A stretch of 18,048 nucleotides of DNA from CAZGTQ01 sp964528575. GTDB lineage: Bacteria > Planctomycetota > UBA1135 > GCA-002686595. A program made the position numbers and the translations under genes. The notes beneath the pieces were generated by a model that saw only the letters and a list, made by a program, of their open reading frames with translations, made no database searches and was not told the DNA's origin. Positions 1 to 7,262 of the stretch are shown here, piece after piece; within the stretch, counting starts at the first letter, position 1; each line of letters opens with the position of its first letter. The stretch is from assembly GCA_964528575.1 (NCBI GenBank), contig CAZGTQ010000314.1, forward strand, positions 1 through 18,048, read 5' to 3'.

Positions 1-582
1 CGCCGCGGTGCGCGTCACCGCCTCGGGACGATCAGGCTCGGTCGAGGACGACGAGGCGACGCTGCGCGCCGCCTCCGCCGCGACCCAGGCGCCCGCGAGC
101 GGCTCGCCGGCCGACGCGACGTGCCCGCGCACGACGACCGCCGCCGCCGGCACGCCGCCGAGCACGACGTCGACGGTCGCGCCCGCGACGACGTCGACGA
201 GCGCGCTCAGCGTCTCGGTGCGCAGCAGCCCGCCGAGGCGCGGCTCGAGCTGCACGGTTGCCGGCAGCGGAGCTTCGGCGCGAAGCTCGAACGGCGACGC
301 GCAGAAGACGAAGCGCGCGTCGAGCTCGATCGCGCCGGTGCGCAGATCGGCCGGCGCCTCGAGCCGGAACGCGCCGTCCTGCGCGACCGGCGAGCGGTCG
401 AGCTCGCTCCATTCCGCGTGCGGCGCGTCGTCCGCGCGCACTCCGCGCAGCACCGCGAACGCGCGCTCGCCGCCCGGCACGTCCGCGGGCCAGACGACCC
501 GGCCGCGGATCGCACGGCTCTCCTGCGCGCCGGCCGCGAGCACGAGCGCGGCGAGCGCGCCGACGACGAGCGCCGCTCTCAT
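1..582 (-). CDS. Secreted carboxypeptidase-regulatory-like repeat protein, short paralogue (3' end off window)
   Basis: The 194 visible residues begin with an export signal (MRAALVVGALAALVLAAGAQ) and continue open through the left edge. The ATG at 582-580 overlaps the TGA (581-579) of the upstream gene as ATGA, so the two are probably translationally coupled. The mature start, roughly residues 22-121, matches residues ~38-155 of the upstream protein: both have VPG-ER-FAVLRGVR, then a DG-F-L turn, then L-x-ARxxxC and GGxLR. After GGLLR this protein jumps straight to a segment (VDVVAGATV..VLGG..AAVVVRGHVASAGEP) that lies near residue 709 of the upstream protein. It is therefore a tandem duplicate lacking about 545 internal residues. 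The HVASAGEPLAGAWV stretch is a carboxypeptidase-regulatory-like (beta-sandwich) repeat. The protein is probably exported. Its function is unknown, and such repeats usually serve as structural or binding modules. Confidence 0.85.
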   Translation of the reverse strand, partial: MRAALVVGALAALVLAAGAQESRAIRGRVVWPADVPGGERAFAVLRGVRADDAPHAEWSELDRSPVAQDGAFRLEAPADLRTGAIELDARFVFCASPFELRAEAPLPATVQLEPRLGGLLRTETLSALVDVVAGATVDVVLGGVPAAAVVVRGHVASAGEPLAGAWVAAEAARSVASSSSTEPDRPEAVTRTAA

Positions 583-3500
583 TCGACCGCCAGCTCGAGC
601 GCCAGCTCGGGCGCGGCGGCGAGCGTGACGGCGCGGCTCGCGCTGCGGCCGTCCGGCGCCGTGATCGCGACCGTGTACGCACCCGGCGCGAGCGGCCCGA
701 ACGCGCGCCACGCGACGCCGCGATCGCCCGCCGGCAAGCGCCGGTGCGCGTGCTCCAGGCCGCGCGCGTCGCGGATCGAGACGGCGAGCTCGGCCGCCGC
801 GTCCTCGACGCGCACGAGGAGCGTCGTCGCCGGGACGACGACGAGTTGCGCCGCCGTCGCCTCGCCGGGGCGCACCGTCACGCGCACGGGCTCGGCGGTC
901 GCGCGGCCGTCCGCGAACGCCTCGAGCAGCAACTCGCCCGGCGGGAGCGAGCCGATCGAGAGGGCGCCGGCTTGCGCGGTCGCATAGCCGGTTGTGTGGA
1001 GCGGAACGCCGGCGGCCGTGCGCACGAAGACGATCGCCTCCGCGGGGCGGCCCTCCGCGTCGACCACGCGCCCGTCGATCGAGCCGCCGCGACCCAGCTC
1101 GAGCTCGATCCCGTCGACGATCTGGCCGGCGCGCACGACGATGCCGGTCCGCAGCGCTCCGCCCTGCACGCTGTCGTCCGCCATCATCGCGTAGCGCGGG
1201 CCGATGCCGGCGTACACCGTGTACGTACCCGGCTCGAGGTGCAAGCACGACCACGCACCGCTCGCGCCGTCGACGCCGACCTCGCTCGTGTCGCCGCCCG
1301 ACCAGGGCACGCCCGCGTCGCGCTCGCGGCGCACGAGCACGCGGGTCCAGAAGTCGAGCTCGCCCGGCGCGACGACGCGACCGCGCAGGCCGGCGGTCGG
1401 GAGCTCGAACCGCACCGCGTGCTCGCCCGACGCGGGCACGCTCTCGCGGAACGTGACCGAGCGGCCGCCCGGAGCGTGCACGACGAACGCCACGGCTCCG
1501 CCGACCTCCACTTCGAGCGTGAACGAGCCGTCGGCGGCCGTGCGCGCCGTCGGCTGCTGGACGCTGGCCGCGAGGTACGCGACGACCGACGCGCCTTCGA
1601 TCGGCTCGCCGGCCGACGTGACGCGGCCACGCACGACGGCGGCGACGTCGGGCGGACCCCCGAGGACGCCACGCACCGTCGCGCCCGCGACGATCTCGAC
1701 GCGCGTGCGGACGGACTCGTAGCTCCCGTCCGGCAGGTCGTAGTGCGTGTTCGCGACGATCGGGCCGGGCGCGAGGTCCTCGACGACGAGCGTTCCCGCG
1801 GCGTCCGACTCGAGGCCGTCGTCGCGCCAACCGACCGACCTCTCGAGCCACACGCTGCGGTACGCGAGCGGCTCGCCCGCGCGGTCGAGCACGCGCAACT
1901 CGAGCCGGCCGCCCTCGCGCAGCGCGAGGTCGACGGCCGCGCGACGCTCGCCGGGGCCGAGCTCGAGCTCGACCGGCGCGGACGGAGCGAACCCCGACGC
2001 GACCGACGCGACGAGCCGATAGCGTCCCGGCGCGAGCCCCGCCAGGTCGAAGGAGCCGTCGGCGGCCGCCTCGTGCTCGTGGCCGTAGTGAGCGACGTTT
2101 CCGCGCAGCTCGACCGGCTCGATGCGCGCGCCGCCGACGGGCGCGCCGCCGGGAGCGACGACGCGCCCCGCGATCGAGCCGCCACGCACGAGCACGAAAC
2201 GCACCTCGCCGTCGTCGCCCCGCAGCTCGACGCGCACGGGCGCGGACGTCGCGTAGCCGGTCGCGTGCGCCGTGACGATCCAGCGGCCGACCGGCAGCGC
2301 GTCCCAGGCGAAACGTCCGTCGGCGCTCTCGAACTGCCCTTGATGATCGCCGGACCAGCCGACGGAGTCGGCGGACTGTCCGCGATCGGCGCTCGCCGCG
2401 AGCTGGAACGACGTCACCGGCGCGCCCGTGTCGTCGCTGACGACGCCGCGCAGGCCGGGAGGCGCGGCGAGGACGAGCTCGAGCTCGGAGCCGCCGGGTC
2501 GCGCCTCGTCGACGGTGGCGCGCCACTCGGGCAGGTTCCACGCGCTCTGCGCCGCGCGCGCGGTGGCGCCGTCCTGCTCGGCCGGCGCCACGTCGAACGC
2601 GCTCTTCGCGACGACGCGCCGCGCGCCCGCTTCGAGGCCGGAGATCGTGAATCGTCCGTCGTCTCCCGTCCTCACGCTCGGCCCGGACTCGAAGTGCGAG
2701 ATGCCGCCCCTGCTCCGGAGCGCGGAGACGGTCGCGCCGGCGACCGGGCGCCCGTCGGGCAAGCGCACGACCCCGGCGAGCGAGAGACCGCGGCGCAACC
2801 CGAGCTCGACGCCTTCGAGGACGCGGCCGGAGCCGAGCGTGGCGCGCTCGCGCTCGGCCTTCAGGTAACCCTCGGCCGACGCGCGAACCGCGCGCAGGAG
2901 CGGGTGGACGCCGGTGAACGCGAAGCCGCCGTCCGCCTCGGTATGCACGTGATCGGCCGAGGACCAGTTGCCCTCGCCCCAATCGATCGAGACCTGCGCG
3001 CCTTCGACCGGCGTGCCGTCCTCGTCGACGACGCGGCCGGATACGACGAGCCCGTCGGGGAGCGGCACGCGGACCTCCGTGCTCTCGCCCGGCTTCACGC
3101 GTAGGTCGTCCGCGCGCGCGGGCGCGAACGGCGACAAGCCGAGCTCCCCTCCGAAGCCGGACGGGCGCGCGTCCAGCGAGTAGACGTTCTTCGGCGACGC
3201 GCCGGCGATCTCGATGACGAGGTCTTCGCCGACGACGGAGGGCACCGATGGCGGCGTTCCCACGATCGCGCCGTCGAACGCCGCTTCGTGGTACTCCAGC
3301 CGCACGGCACGGCCGATCAGCACGGCTGGATCGAGCTCGCTCCCGGGCGACGGCTCGAGGCGGATCCGCAAGACGCCGCCGAGCAGCGCCTCGAGCCGCA
3401 CCGTTTCCGGCATGCTCCGGAGCGCTCCTTCCCGCGCGCCGAGCGCGTTCTCGTCGAAGTGGAGCTCGATCGGCTGCTCGCAGTAGAGATAGCGCGCGTC

Positions 3501-3827
3501 GAGGTCGATCGTGCCGAACGAGAGGTCGACCGGGACCCGCAGCTCGAACGTCCCGTCCGCGGCGATCTCGGCGCGGTCGAGCTCCTCGAACTCCTCGCCG
3601 TACCACAGCCAGAGCTCGTCCTCGTCCTCGTCCGCGCCGCGCACGCCGCGCAGCACGGCGAAGACGCGCTCGTCGCCCGGCACGCCCGCGGGCCGCACGA
3701 GCGTTCCTGCGACGGTCTTGCGCTCGACCGTCGACAGCGGATCGATCGCCTCGCGCTCGTCCTCCTGGGCGAGGGACGGGAGCGCGAGGAGCGAGAACAG
3801 CACGGGCACGAGCCGACACGTCTTCAT
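579..3827 (-). CDS. Large secreted multi-repeat protein (carboxypeptidase-regulatory-like domains)
   Basis: This encodes 1082 residues. I chose the ATG at 3827 over an in-frame start 11 codons upstream because a GGAGGAGA Shine-Dalgarno sits 4 nt before it and a clean signal peptide follows (MKTCRLVPVLFSLLALPSLAQ). Residues ~38-240 are an N-terminal beta-rich region. From ~264 to the end there is a chain of at least seven repeats of the type GRVVDxxGxPVxGAxV...xADGxFxxxGLxPGxYxLxA, starting near 264, 348, 460, 551, 644, 732 and 905. These resemble CarboxypepD_reg-like/CNA-B-like beta-sandwiches. No protease, glycosidase or anchor motif is visible, so an extracellular or periplasmic structural or adhesive role is an inference. 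The gene lies 54 bp downstream of the cysteine dioxygenase on the same strand and overlaps its short paralogue by 4 bp. The repeat class is clear; the function is not. Confidence 0.9.
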   Translation of the reverse strand: MKTCRLVPVLFSLLALPSLAQEDEREAIDPLSTVERKTVAGTLVRPAGVPGDERVFAVLRGVRGADEDEDELWLWYGEEFEELDRAEIAADGTFELRVPVDLSFGTIDLDARYLYCEQPIELHFDENALGAREGALRSMPETVRLEALLGGVLRIRLEPSPGSELDPAVLIGRAVRLEYHEAAFDGAIVGTPPSVPSVVGEDLVIEIAGASPKNVYSLDARPSGFGGELGLSPFAPARADDLRVKPGESTEVRVPLPDGLVVSGRVVDEDGTPVEGAQVSIDWGEGNWSSADHVHTEADGGFAFTGVHPLLRAVRASAEGYLKAERERATLGSGRVLEGVELGLRRGLSLAGVVRLPDGRPVAGATVSALRSRGGISHFESGPSVRTGDDGRFTISGLEAGARRVVAKSAFDVAPAEQDGATARAAQSAWNLPEWRATVDEARPGGSELELVLAAPPGLRGVVSDDTGAPVTSFQLAASADRGQSADSVGWSGDHQGQFESADGRFAWDALPVGRWIVTAHATGYATSAPVRVELRGDDGEVRFVLVRGGSIAGRVVAPGGAPVGGARIEPVELRGNVAHYGHEHEAAADGSFDLAGLAPGRYRLVASVASGFAPSAPVELELGPGERRAAVDLALREGGRLELRVLDRAGEPLAYRSVWLERSVGWRDDGLESDAAGTLVVEDLAPGPIVANTHYDLPDGSYESVRTRVEIVAGATVRGVLGGPPDVAAVVRGRVTSAGEPIEGASVVAYLAASVQQPTARTAADGSFTLEVEVGGAVAFVVHAPGGRSVTFRESVPASGEHAVRFELPTAGLRGRVVAPGELDFWTRVLVRRERDAGVPWSGGDTSEVGVDGASGAWSCLHLEPGTYTVYAGIGPRYAMMADDSVQGGALRTGIVVRAGQIVDGIELELGRGGSIDGRVVDAEGRPAEAIVFVRTAAGVPLHTTGYATAQAGALSIGSLPPGELLLEAFADGRATAEPVRVTVRPGEATAAQLVVVPATTLLVRVEDAAAELAVSIRDARGLEHAHRRLPAGDRGVAWRAFGPLAPGAYTVAITAPDGRSASRAVTLAAAPELALELAVE

Positions 3828-3831
3828 GGCA

Positions 3832-3839
3832 TCTCCTCC
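3832..3839 (-). promoter_or_regulatory. Strong ribosome binding site of the large repeat protein
   Basis: On the minus strand the sequence reads GGAGGAGA followed by 4 nt and ATG. It is the best Shine-Dalgarno match on this strand and decides the start at 3827. Confidence 0.75.
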
Positions 3840-3856
3840 GGGAGAGCGCCATGAGA

Positions 3857-3869
3857 GCACGATTCGTGC
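3857..3869. other. Perfect dyad between the dioxygenase and repeat-protein genes
   Basis: GCACGA-T-TCGTGC is a 6-bp perfect inverted repeat around one base, in the 54-bp gap between the dioxygenase stop and the repeat-protein start. With a 1-nt centre it suits a protein-binding operator better than an RNA hairpin, although a shorter stem with a larger loop could form. It has no T-tract. Its function is inferred from position only. Confidence 0.35.
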
Positions 3870-3881
3870 GGCGCCGGTGCG

Positions 3882-4454
3882 TCAGCGCCGGTCGAACGTC
3901 AGCTCGACGCGGCGCACGGCGCCGGTTTCGAGGTCGTAGACGAGGCAGTCGTCGTGCGGGAGCGAGTAGACGTGCAGGCTGAGGGCGTCGGCCGGGCCGT
4001 GGTTGCGCAGGCGGTGGATCGCGCGCTCGGTGTCGACCGTGACGAGCGCGCCCGCCTCGGCGACGGCGCGGCCGCTCTCGGCGAGGCGGACGCGCTGGAC
4101 CAGCTCGCACGGGCTCGCCCCGGCGGACGAGCGCGCGCCCGCCGGGACGTACGCCGTCTCCTCGAGCGCGCCCGACAGCACGCGCACCCAGCCGCGCTGG
4201 CCGCTGTGGTTGTGCACCGGCGTCGCGTGGCCCGCGCGCCAGCAGAGGACGATCACGTCGAAGAGCGGCGAGCGATCGACGAGGTTGCGCGTGTAGCGCT
4301 CGTCGTCGATCGCGACGTGTGGAGCGAGCTCCGCCGGATCGACCGGCGCGCGCGCGACGAGCTCGCTCACGCGCTCGCGCGTCGCCGCCGCCGGGTCCAG
4401 CGCGCGCAGCTCGCGCACGAGGCCCGCGAGCGAGGTGAGCGTGCGGAGCGTCAT
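3882..4454 (-). CDS. Cysteine dioxygenase type I (cupin)
   Basis: This 190-residue protein should oxidise L-cysteine with O2 to cysteine sulfinate in the cytoplasm, the entry step of cysteine catabolism. The family hallmarks are all present: Tyr54/Arg56 in RYTRNLVD, which bind the substrate carboxylate in characterised enzymes; iron ligands His81 and His83 in PVHNHSG and His147 in AIHRLRN; and the Ser159-His161-Tyr163 triad in SLHVYS. The position of the mammalian cross-linked Cys93 is Gly88 here, as is usual in bacterial members, so no Cys-Tyr cofactor forms. The length is typical. The ATG at 4454 has no strong Shine-Dalgarno, but an upstream extension would run into non-homologous sequence. 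The gene is divergent from the ASCH gene across 84 bp and could be co-transcribed with the secreted repeat proteins. A thiol dioxygenase with a related substrate such as 3-mercaptopropionate is the main alternative. Confidence 0.9.
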   Translation of the reverse strand: MTLRTLTSLAGLVRELRALDPAAATRERVSELVARAPVDPAELAPHVAIDDERYTRNLVDRSPLFDVIVLCWRAGHATPVHNHSGQRGWVRVLSGALEETAYVPAGARSSAGASPCELVQRVRLAESGRAVAEAGALVTVDTERAIHRLRNHGPADALSLHVYSLPHDDCLVYDLETGAVRRVELTFDRR

Positions 4455-4538
4455 GCGTGCATCGTCCGGTGCGCGGCGGGCGAGCGGGATGCGCACCAGG
4501 GCGTAGTCGCGGCGCGCGAGAGCGGTAAGCTCGGCCCC

Positions 4539-5141
4539 GTGCTCTTCCCGCGGCGCTTCCATGCTCCGATCCGCGCCGGCGCGGTCACGACGACGTTCCG
4601 CGGCTGGGCGAGCCCGCGCGTGCGGGTCGGCGGCCGCTATCGGCTCGACGCCGACAACGTGCTCGAGGTGCGCGCGGTCGACGCGGTGCCCGTGCGCTCG
4701 ATCCGCGCCGCCGACGTGCGCGCGGCGGGCTTCGACTCGCGCGACGCGCTGCTCGCCGAGCTCGAGCGCACGTCGCGCCGCTCGCTCGCGCCCGACGACG
4801 CCGTCCATCGCGTGCGCTTCCGCTGCGTCGGGGAGCGCGACCCGCGGGCCGCGAAGCGCACCGAGCGCTCGGCCGCTGCGCTGGACGAGGTCGCGGCGCG
4901 GCTCGCGCGCATCGACGCGCGCAGCACGCGCGGGCCGTGGACGCGCGCGGTGCTCGAGCTCGTCGAGCGGCTCCCGCACGAGCGGGCCGCGGGGCTCGCC
5001 CGCGAGCTCGGACGCGAGACGCGCGCGTTCAAGGCGGACGTGCGCAAGCTGAAGGAGCTGGGCCTCACCGAGAGCCACGACGTCGGCTACTCGCTCTCGC
5101 CTCGCGGCGCCGCGCTCCTGGCGAGGTTGCGCGCGCGATGA
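4539..5141 (+). CDS. ASCH-domain protein with C-terminal winged-helix-like region
   Basis: This encodes 200 residues from a GTG at 4539; no in-frame ATG gives a better start. Residues ~1-98 fit an ASCH domain, a PUA-related fold proposed to bind RNA. They show FPRRFHAPIRAG-VTTTFRGW, then RVRVGGRYRLD, a beta strand LEVRAVDAV, an ADVRAAGFDSRDALLAEL helix and VHRVRFRCVG. A charged helical linker follows (~105-125). Residues ~130-198 (GPWTRAVLELV, AAGLARELGRE, FKADVRKLKELGLTES, GYSLSPRGAALL) look like a winged helix. This two-part layout is known from bacterial ASCH proteins of unknown function. The TGA overlaps the ATG of the next gene (ATGA), so the two are probably made together. The ASCH call is fairly secure; what nucleic acid or ligand it binds is unknown. 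Confidence 0.8.
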   Translation: MLFPRRFHAPIRAGAVTTTFRGWASPRVRVGGRYRLDADNVLEVRAVDAVPVRSIRAADVRAAGFDSRDALLAELERTSRRSLAPDDAVHRVRFRCVGERDPRAAKRTERSAAALDEVAARLARIDARSTRGPWTRAVLELVERLPHERAAGLARELGRETRAFKADVRKLKELGLTESHDVGYSLSPRGAALLARLRAR

Positions 5142-6205
5142 CGTCGCCGAAGAAGCGGCGGCGCGCGAAGCGGCGCAACGATCGGCTGCGCGTCGAGGCG
5201 CTCCAGGCGCTCGCCGGCGGTCATGGCGAGCTCGCCAAGCGTCTGATTCAGCGTGCGGTCGACGCGGGGCTCGGCAACGCGCGGCTGTGGTACGAGCGCG
5301 GGCGCATCCTCGACGCGTGCGGCGAAGCGCGCGCCGCCGAGCAGTCGTTCCGCCAGGCGGTGCAGCTCGCGCCGACGTACGCGGACGCGCTCGGAGAGCT
5401 CGCGCGCCGGCACGAGGCGCGGCGCGAGTGGGACGCGGCGGCGGAGCTCGCGGAACGCGCGGTCGCGGCGCGGGGCGACGACGCGGACAACGACGAGCGC
5501 GAGCGTGCGGCCGCGCTGCGCGAGCGCGCGGACGCGGCGTCGCCCGAGGTGCGCGCGGCGCTCGCCGCGGCCGCGCGGGCGCGCGAGCCCGACGGCACGC
5601 GCACGCGGCGCTACGCCTGGGACGCGATCGGCGCGGAGCTCGAGCGGCGCGGCTGCGCTCGGCTCGCCGCGCTCGTCGCGCCGGACGAGCGCCAGGCGCT
5701 GCGTGGCGAGCGACTGCTCGCGCCGCTCGCGGACGCGTTGCGCGGTGAGCTCTACTGGCGGCTCGCGCCGCTCGCCAACGCGTGGAGCGCGGAGCTCGGC
5801 CGCCCCGACGCGTTCGCGCCGACGTTCGAGGAGCACGTCGCGACCCGCGCGCGCGAGCGCAAGCGCATCGCGGCGCCGTGCGTGATCCGGCGCGGTCCCG
5901 AGAGCGCCGGAGCGCTCGCCGCGTTGCCGCCGGACGCGCGCGCGTTCCCCTGGCGCGTCGTCGTGGCGCTGGGGCCGCGGGGCGGCGAGCTCGTCCTCGC
6001 GGATGCGGGCTCCAAGAAGCGCGTGCGCGCGACGCGGCTCGCCCTCGCGCCCGGCGACGGCGCGGTCGTCTGCACGCGCGCCCGCCCGGCCCGCGTCGCC
6101 GGCGTCGCGGCGCTCCAGCCGGTGCTGCACGGCCTCGAGCCGGAGGGCGAGACGCCGCTGTGGGTGCTCGAGGTCCCGCTCGACGACGAGCGCGGCGCGG
6201 CTTAG
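5138..6205 (+). CDS. TPR protein with degenerate 2OG-Fe(II) oxygenase-like C-terminus
   Basis: This encodes 355 residues, starting at an ATG that overlaps the upstream stop (ATGA). The N-terminus is very basic (MTSPKKRRRAKRRNDR). Two tetratricopeptide repeats lie at ~47-80 (ARLWYERGRILDACGEARAAEQSFRQ and onward) and ~81-114. Residues ~170-350 resemble, from memory of the family, the 2OG-Fe(II) oxygenases annotated as Oxygenase-NA/DUF2086. The points of match are GELYWRLAPLANAW (203-216), an AAPCVIRRGP strand, FPWRVVVALG, GGELVLAD (282-289), LAPGDGAVV, a RPARVAGV turn and VLHGLEP. The HxD iron ligands expected just before FPW are replaced by ALAALPPDA, and the late Arg that binds 2-oxoglutarate also seems lost; only His331 remains. 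If the alignment is right, this is a non-catalytic fold used for binding. The alternative is an unrelated beta-rich domain. Confidence 0.68.
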   Translation: MTSPKKRRRAKRRNDRLRVEALQALAGGHGELAKRLIQRAVDAGLGNARLWYERGRILDACGEARAAEQSFRQAVQLAPTYADALGELARRHEARREWDAAAELAERAVAARGDDADNDERERAAALRERADAASPEVRAALAAAARAREPDGTRTRRYAWDAIGAELERRGCARLAALVAPDERQALRGERLLAPLADALRGELYWRLAPLANAWSAELGRPDAFAPTFEEHVATRARERKRIAAPCVIRRGPESAGALAALPPDARAFPWRVVVALGPRGGELVLADAGSKKRVRATRLALAPGDGAVVCTRARPARVAGVAALQPVLHGLEPEGETPLWVLEVPLDDERGAA

Positions 6206-6221
6206 CGGGAGAAATGCGGAA

Positions 6222-6239
6222 CGCGCGACGAGTCGCGCG
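6222..6239 (+). terminator. GC-rich dyad just after the TPR/oxygenase-like gene
   Basis: CGCGCGAC-GA-GTCGCGCG is a perfect 8-bp inverted repeat around 2 bp, 17 bp after the stop codon. As RNA it would fold as a 7-bp stem with a CGAG loop. There is no following T-run, so classical intrinsic termination is uncertain; it could be a processing or pausing hairpin. Confidence 0.4.
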
Positions 6240-6250
6240 GCGGGCGACGC

Positions 6251-6276
6251 CTGGAACCCCGGACCCGTTCCAGGAG
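6251..6276 (+). promoter_or_regulatory. Stem-loop overlapping the Shine-Dalgarno of the coiled-coil/TPR gene
   Basis: CTGGAAC (6251-6257) pairs perfectly with GTTCCAG (6267-6273) across a 9-nt loop. The Shine-Dalgarno AGGAG (6272-6276), 7 nt before the ATG at 6284, begins inside the 3' arm. The hairpin would partly hide the ribosome binding site, so translation could respond to structure. This is a sequence observation; regulation is inferred. Confidence 0.45.
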
Positions 6277-6283
6277 ACCCAGC

Positions 6284-7204
6284 ATGACCGCGAAGTCGAT
6301 CGTCCCGCTCGTCGCCGTCGCCGCGCTCGCCGCCGGCGCTCTCGGCTCCCACTTCGTCCACGCCCGCGACGCGGAGACGCTCGTCGCGCTCGAGACGCGG
6401 GTCGACGCGCTCGGAGCGCGGCGCGACCCGCCGAAGGGCGACGCAGAGCGCGATCCAGCGCTCGCCGCCGCGCTCGAGAGCATCGAGCGGCGCGTGGCGC
6501 AGCTCGAGCGCCAGCGCGAGAGCGCGCGCCGCGACGTCGTGCCCGAGCGTCCGACCGCGGGAACCGCCGTCCGCGCCGAGCGCGCGAGCGCCCCCGCCGG
6601 TGCGCCGGTTCCGGATCCCGAGCGCGACGCGCAGCGCGCCGAGCTCGAGGCGCTCATCGGGCGGCTCTTCGGCCCGGGCGTCCCGTACGGCTCCGATCCC
6701 GAGACGCTCGAGCGCTTCTTCGCGCTCGCGCGCGGCTCCGGCCTCGTCGAGGAGCGCATCGGCGCGCTCGAGGACGCGGTCGCCGCGGATCCGGGCGACG
6801 TGGACGCGCGCATGGCGCTCGCCGACGCGTACGTCGCGAAGCTGATGACCGTGCCCGGTGGGCCCGAGCAGGGCGTGTGGGGCGCGAAGGCCGAGCGCGA
6901 GTGGAAGGCCGTCGTCGAGCTCGAACCGCAGAGCTGGGGCGCGCACGTCTCGCTCGCGACGAACTACAGCTACTACCCCGACGTGATGGGCAAGACCGGC
7001 GACGCGATCGCGCACTACGAGCACGCGCGCGAGCTGCAGCGCTCGCTCGCGCCCGCACCGGAGCACGCGCAGACGTACCTCGCGCTCTCGCGGCTGTACC
7101 AGCGCACCGGCGCGAGCGAGAGCGCGCTCGAGGTGCTCGCGGAAGCCGTCGCGCTGCACCCGCACGACGCGCAGCTCGCCGCGGCGCTGGCCCAGGCGAA
7201 GTAA
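6284..7204 (+). CDS. Exported or membrane-anchored coiled-coil/TPR protein
   Basis: This encodes 306 residues, with AGGAG 7 nt before the ATG. Residues ~6-22 (VPLVAVAALAAGALG) are a hydrophobic signal or anchor, with a possible cleavage after FVHA. Charged heptad-like helix covers ~29-82 (LVALETRVDALGA, LESIERRVAQLERQRESARR), followed by a Pro/Ala-rich linker to ~112. Residues ~118-306 are TPR-like: ALEDAVAADPGDVDARMALADAY, then EWKAVVELEPQSWGAHVSLATNY, a conserved-looking NYSYYPDVMGKTGDAIAHYEHA, and ALEVLAEAVALHPHD. It probably acts on the periplasmic face or tethered to the membrane as a protein-interaction scaffold. It follows the TPR/oxygenase-like gene by 78 bp that contain two hairpins. 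The partner and role are unknown. Confidence 0.8.
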   Translation: MTAKSIVPLVAVAALAAGALGSHFVHARDAETLVALETRVDALGARRDPPKGDAERDPALAAALESIERRVAQLERQRESARRDVVPERPTAGTAVRAERASAPAGAPVPDPERDAQRAELEALIGRLFGPGVPYGSDPETLERFFALARGSGLVEERIGALEDAVAADPGDVDARMALADAYVAKLMTVPGGPEQGVWGAKAEREWKAVVELEPQSWGAHVSLATNYSYYPDVMGKTGDAIAHYEHARELQRSLAPAPEHAQTYLALSRLYQRTGASESALEVLAEAVALHPHDAQLAAALAQAK

Positions 7205-7243
7205 CGGGCGAAGTAGCGGGTGAAGTAGCGGGCGAACTAGCGG
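7196..7243 (+). repeat. 12-bp tandem repeat (four units) carrying in-frame stop codons
   Basis: Four 12-bp units of the form GCGAAGTAGCGG run from 7196, 7208, 7220 and 7232, with single-base differences, followed by a decayed fifth. The first unit holds the TAA stop of the coiled-coil/TPR gene (7202-7204). The next three place TAG at 7214, 7226 and 7238 in the same reading frame. Because the period is a multiple of three, the stop has been copied in frame three times. Confidence 0.9.
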
Positions 7244-7246
7244 CGC

Positions 7247-7262
7247 AGTAGCGCTGGCTACT
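7247..7262. terminator. Stem-loop between convergent genes
   Basis: AGTAGC-GCTG-GCTACT has 6-bp arms and a 4-nt loop. It sits between the plus-strand TPR gene and the convergent minus-strand MBL gene and covers the latter's stop codon. Being symmetric, it could act on both transcripts. No T-tract is present on either side. Confidence 0.4.

Noticed and set aside
258..3104. A 948-codon plus-strand frame opposite the large repeat protein
   Set aside because: Low-complexity Arg/Ala/Asp composition, no signal or domain, and a strongly supported repeat protein on the other strand.
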